A program made the position numbers and the translations under genes. Of a stretch of DNA of 5,630 bases, positions 4,365 to 5,630 are shown in pieces. The stretch comes from Clostridia bacterium (GTDB lineage: Bacteria; Bacillota; Clostridia; Oscillospirales; CAG-272). The notes beneath the pieces are model-generated. The model ran no database searches and was not told where the DNA came from. It saw only the letters and a list, made by a program, of their open reading frames with translations. Numbering within the stretch: position 1 is the first letter of the stretch; every line of letters begins with the position of its first letter. The stretch is taken from assembly GCA_900769475.1 (NCBI GenBank), contig CAAGGQ010000066.1:1-5630 (forward strand), read 5' to 3'.

Positions 4365-4772
4365 ATGAAACATCTGTTTTCCTTCCGAAAATGGCTCGCT
4401 GATGCCTGCGTTTATTTTACGGGCATTTCCCTCTTTCTTTTGCTGGTGGATTTGGCCATGACCGGCACCGGCGCTCAAACCGCGGTGACCCCCTCTGCCT
4501 TTTTGATGATCTTCCCCGCTGCCCTCTGTATGTCGGCCGCAGGGCTCCTTTTGGCTCTCCAAGCCATCCCCCGCTGGGCACGCTACCTGGGGCACTACGG
4601 GATCACCACTCTGGCCTTTTTCCTATTTCTGTGGCTCCCCGCGCGCTCCTTTGCCCGTCCCTCCACTACGCTGATTGCCATCGTGCTCTTCTCGGTGATC
4701 TACTGGCTCCTGTTTTTGATGATACATCTGGTCCGCTCCCGCATTCGTCGGCTGATGGAAGAGGATGACTAA
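4365..4772 (+). CDS. Four-TM membrane protein of unknown function (DUF3021-like in size and topology)
   Basis: The 135-aa product has four predicted helices, about residues 11-32, 45-67, 74-93 and 102-123. It ends in a basic stretch (RSRIRRL) followed by the acidic MEEDD. Length and four-helix layout, with RYLGHYGITTLAFFLFLWLP before the third helix, recall DUF3021-type proteins, but no signature confirms this. ATG 4365 is chosen because AGAAAGG lies 6-7 nt upstream; the in-frame GTG at 4299 lies inside the promoter. The next gene starts 18 nt after the stop, so the two are probably co-transcribed and the products may work together at the membrane. Confidence 0.9.
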   Translation: MKHLFSFRKWLADACVYFTGISLFLLLVDLAMTGTGAQTAVTPSAFLMIFPAALCMSAAGLLLALQAIPRWARYLGHYGITTLAFFLFLWLPARSFARPSTTLIAIVLFSVIYWLLFLMIHLVRSRIRRLMEEDD

Positions 4773-4790
4773 TTCAGTAAGGAAGGTACC

Positions 4791-5630
4791 ATGAACCCCA
4801 AGCAACCCAAACCCAACGTTTTTGCCTATTTGATCTTGATGATTCTGGCCCTCTCGGTGGTCTGTATTTTGGCCTCGGTGGCCCTGTTGATCACCCGCGC
4901 CGTATACCGGGAACCCTCCCCGGCTCAAACCACCCAAGGGGTGGGCACCACAGAGGAAGAAGCCCCCACGGTCACCCCCTCCCGGGATCCCGTGCTGGCC
5001 GAAACCCCGGATGCCGGAATGGATTATATTGATCAAATGATCTTTTTTGGCGAGTCTACCACCACCCATCTGCGCTCCCGCGGCGTCCTCACCGGAGGAA
5101 CCGAAACCACCCAGGTCTGGGCCGACAGTAGCGGCACCAAGACCCTTTCCTCCAAGCTGCTTTCCGAAACCATTATCTATCCCCCCACGGGAGAGCATTT
5201 GACCCTTGCCGAGGCCTTGAAAAAGGAGAAGCCCGCCTATATTGTTCTCTCCTTTGGTCTGAACAACATTAGTGCCTTTATCGGGAACAAATCCCTCTAT
5301 GTGAACAACTACAACAAGCTTATCCGCGCCATTCAAGAGGCCTCCCCCAACACGCGGATCCTGCTGCAATCGGTCTACCCTGTGGCGGCCGACTGTGACG
5401 ATTTTTCGGTGGACGGCGCCACGGTTTGCGCCTATACCCAAACTCTGAATGAGTGGCTTCGGGAGATTGCCGCCCAGCACTCCAACGTGGGCTACGTTCA
5501 CACCGCCGATCCGCTGACCAACGCCGCCGGCACGCTGATGGAGGACTACGACACCGGTGACGGCGTGCACCTCACCGCCTTTGCCTACCAGCAGGTGCTC
5601 CGCTATCTCCGCACCCATGCTTGGCCCTAA
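4791..5630 (+). CDS. Membrane-anchored SGNH/GDSL-type hydrolase
   Basis: The 279-aa product has one N-terminal membrane helix (about 11-35) followed by a Thr/Pro/Glu-rich linker (41-75), so the catalytic domain should lie outside the cell. From residue 77 an SGNH-type domain follows. Block I is FFGEST with nucleophile Ser89, in a GES form of the usual GDS. Block III is SFGLNN, with Gly156 and Asn158 as likely oxyanion-hole residues. Block V is DGVH with Asp257 and His260 completing the triad. YPPTGEHLTLAEAL (130-143) matches my recollection of a Clostridia SGNH subfamily of unknown substrate. It may act as an esterase or deacetylase on a cell-surface glycan or other ester (inference). AAGGAAGG precedes ATG 4791. 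The gene is complete; its stop is the last codon of the window. Confidence 0.9.
   Translation: MNPKQPKPNVFAYLILMILALSVVCILASVALLITRAVYREPSPAQTTQGVGTTEEEAPTVTPSRDPVLAETPDAGMDYIDQMIFFGESTTTHLRSRGVLTGGTETTQVWADSSGTKTLSSKLLSETIIYPPTGEHLTLAEALKKEKPAYIVLSFGLNNISAFIGNKSLYVNNYNKLIRAIQEASPNTRILLQSVYPVAADCDDFSVDGATVCAYTQTLNEWLREIAAQHSNVGYVHTADPLTNAAGTLMEDYDTGDGVHLTAFAYQQVLRYLRTHAWP

Noticed and set aside
4623..5618. Long minus-strand open frame (331 codons) with a Gly/Gln/His-rich product
   Set aside because: It lies antisense to the SGNH hydrolase gene, which has clear catalytic blocks and a ribosome site. The minus-strand product is compositionally odd and arises from the G/C-rich third positions of the real gene.

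Overview
The window looks like a chromosomal segment from a Gram-positive bacterium, most likely a Clostridia/Oscillospiraceae-type Firmicute. The reasons are five sigma-A promoters with 17-bp spacers, purine-rich Shine-Dalgarno sites, XRE regulators paired with small membrane proteins, a short protein carrying a decarboxylase-beta-like GIIGGA motif, and a GESTT-type SGNH hydrolase. No taxon-specific marker was recognised, so this placement is an inference.

Left part (1-2276, minus strand): one tightly coupled operon reads leftward from a near-consensus promoter at 2248-2276. Its order is a 5-TM membrane protein (1667-2203), an XRE regulator with a long helical, TPR-like C-terminal half (586-1662), and a second membrane protein that runs off the left edge (1-589). 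The gaps are 4 nt and an ATGA overlap, so the three products are probably made in step. A 13-bp dyad over the expected transcription start is a candidate autoregulatory operator.

Middle (2312-3643): a monocistronic 86-aa two-TM protein (2376-2636) has its own strong promoter, ribosome site and terminator. It carries a degenerate form of the GIIGGADGPT motif of the sodium-pumping decarboxylase beta family. Directly behind its promoter lies a C-terminal fragment of an endonuclease/exonuclease/phosphatase-family gene (plus strand), followed by a strong hairpin shared with a convergent gene (2999-3574). That gene encodes a membrane-anchored XRE regulator whose predicted outer domain holds two CCCH zinc-binding-like repeats.

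Non-coding block (3575-4364): a 790-bp stretch without a convincing protein gene. It holds the promoter of the 2999-3574 gene, two tandem copies of a ~175-bp repeat, a tRNA-Val(CAC) gene with promoter and terminator, and a rightward promoter. Each repeat contains a conserved 10-bp inverted pair, a perfect terminator-like hairpin and a tRNA 3' end. The hairpins differ almost completely in sequence between copies although the 112 bases before them are about 85% identical by hand count.

Right part (4365-5630, plus strand): a two-gene unit encodes a 4-TM membrane protein and a membrane-anchored SGNH-type hydrolase whose stop codon is the last codon of the window.
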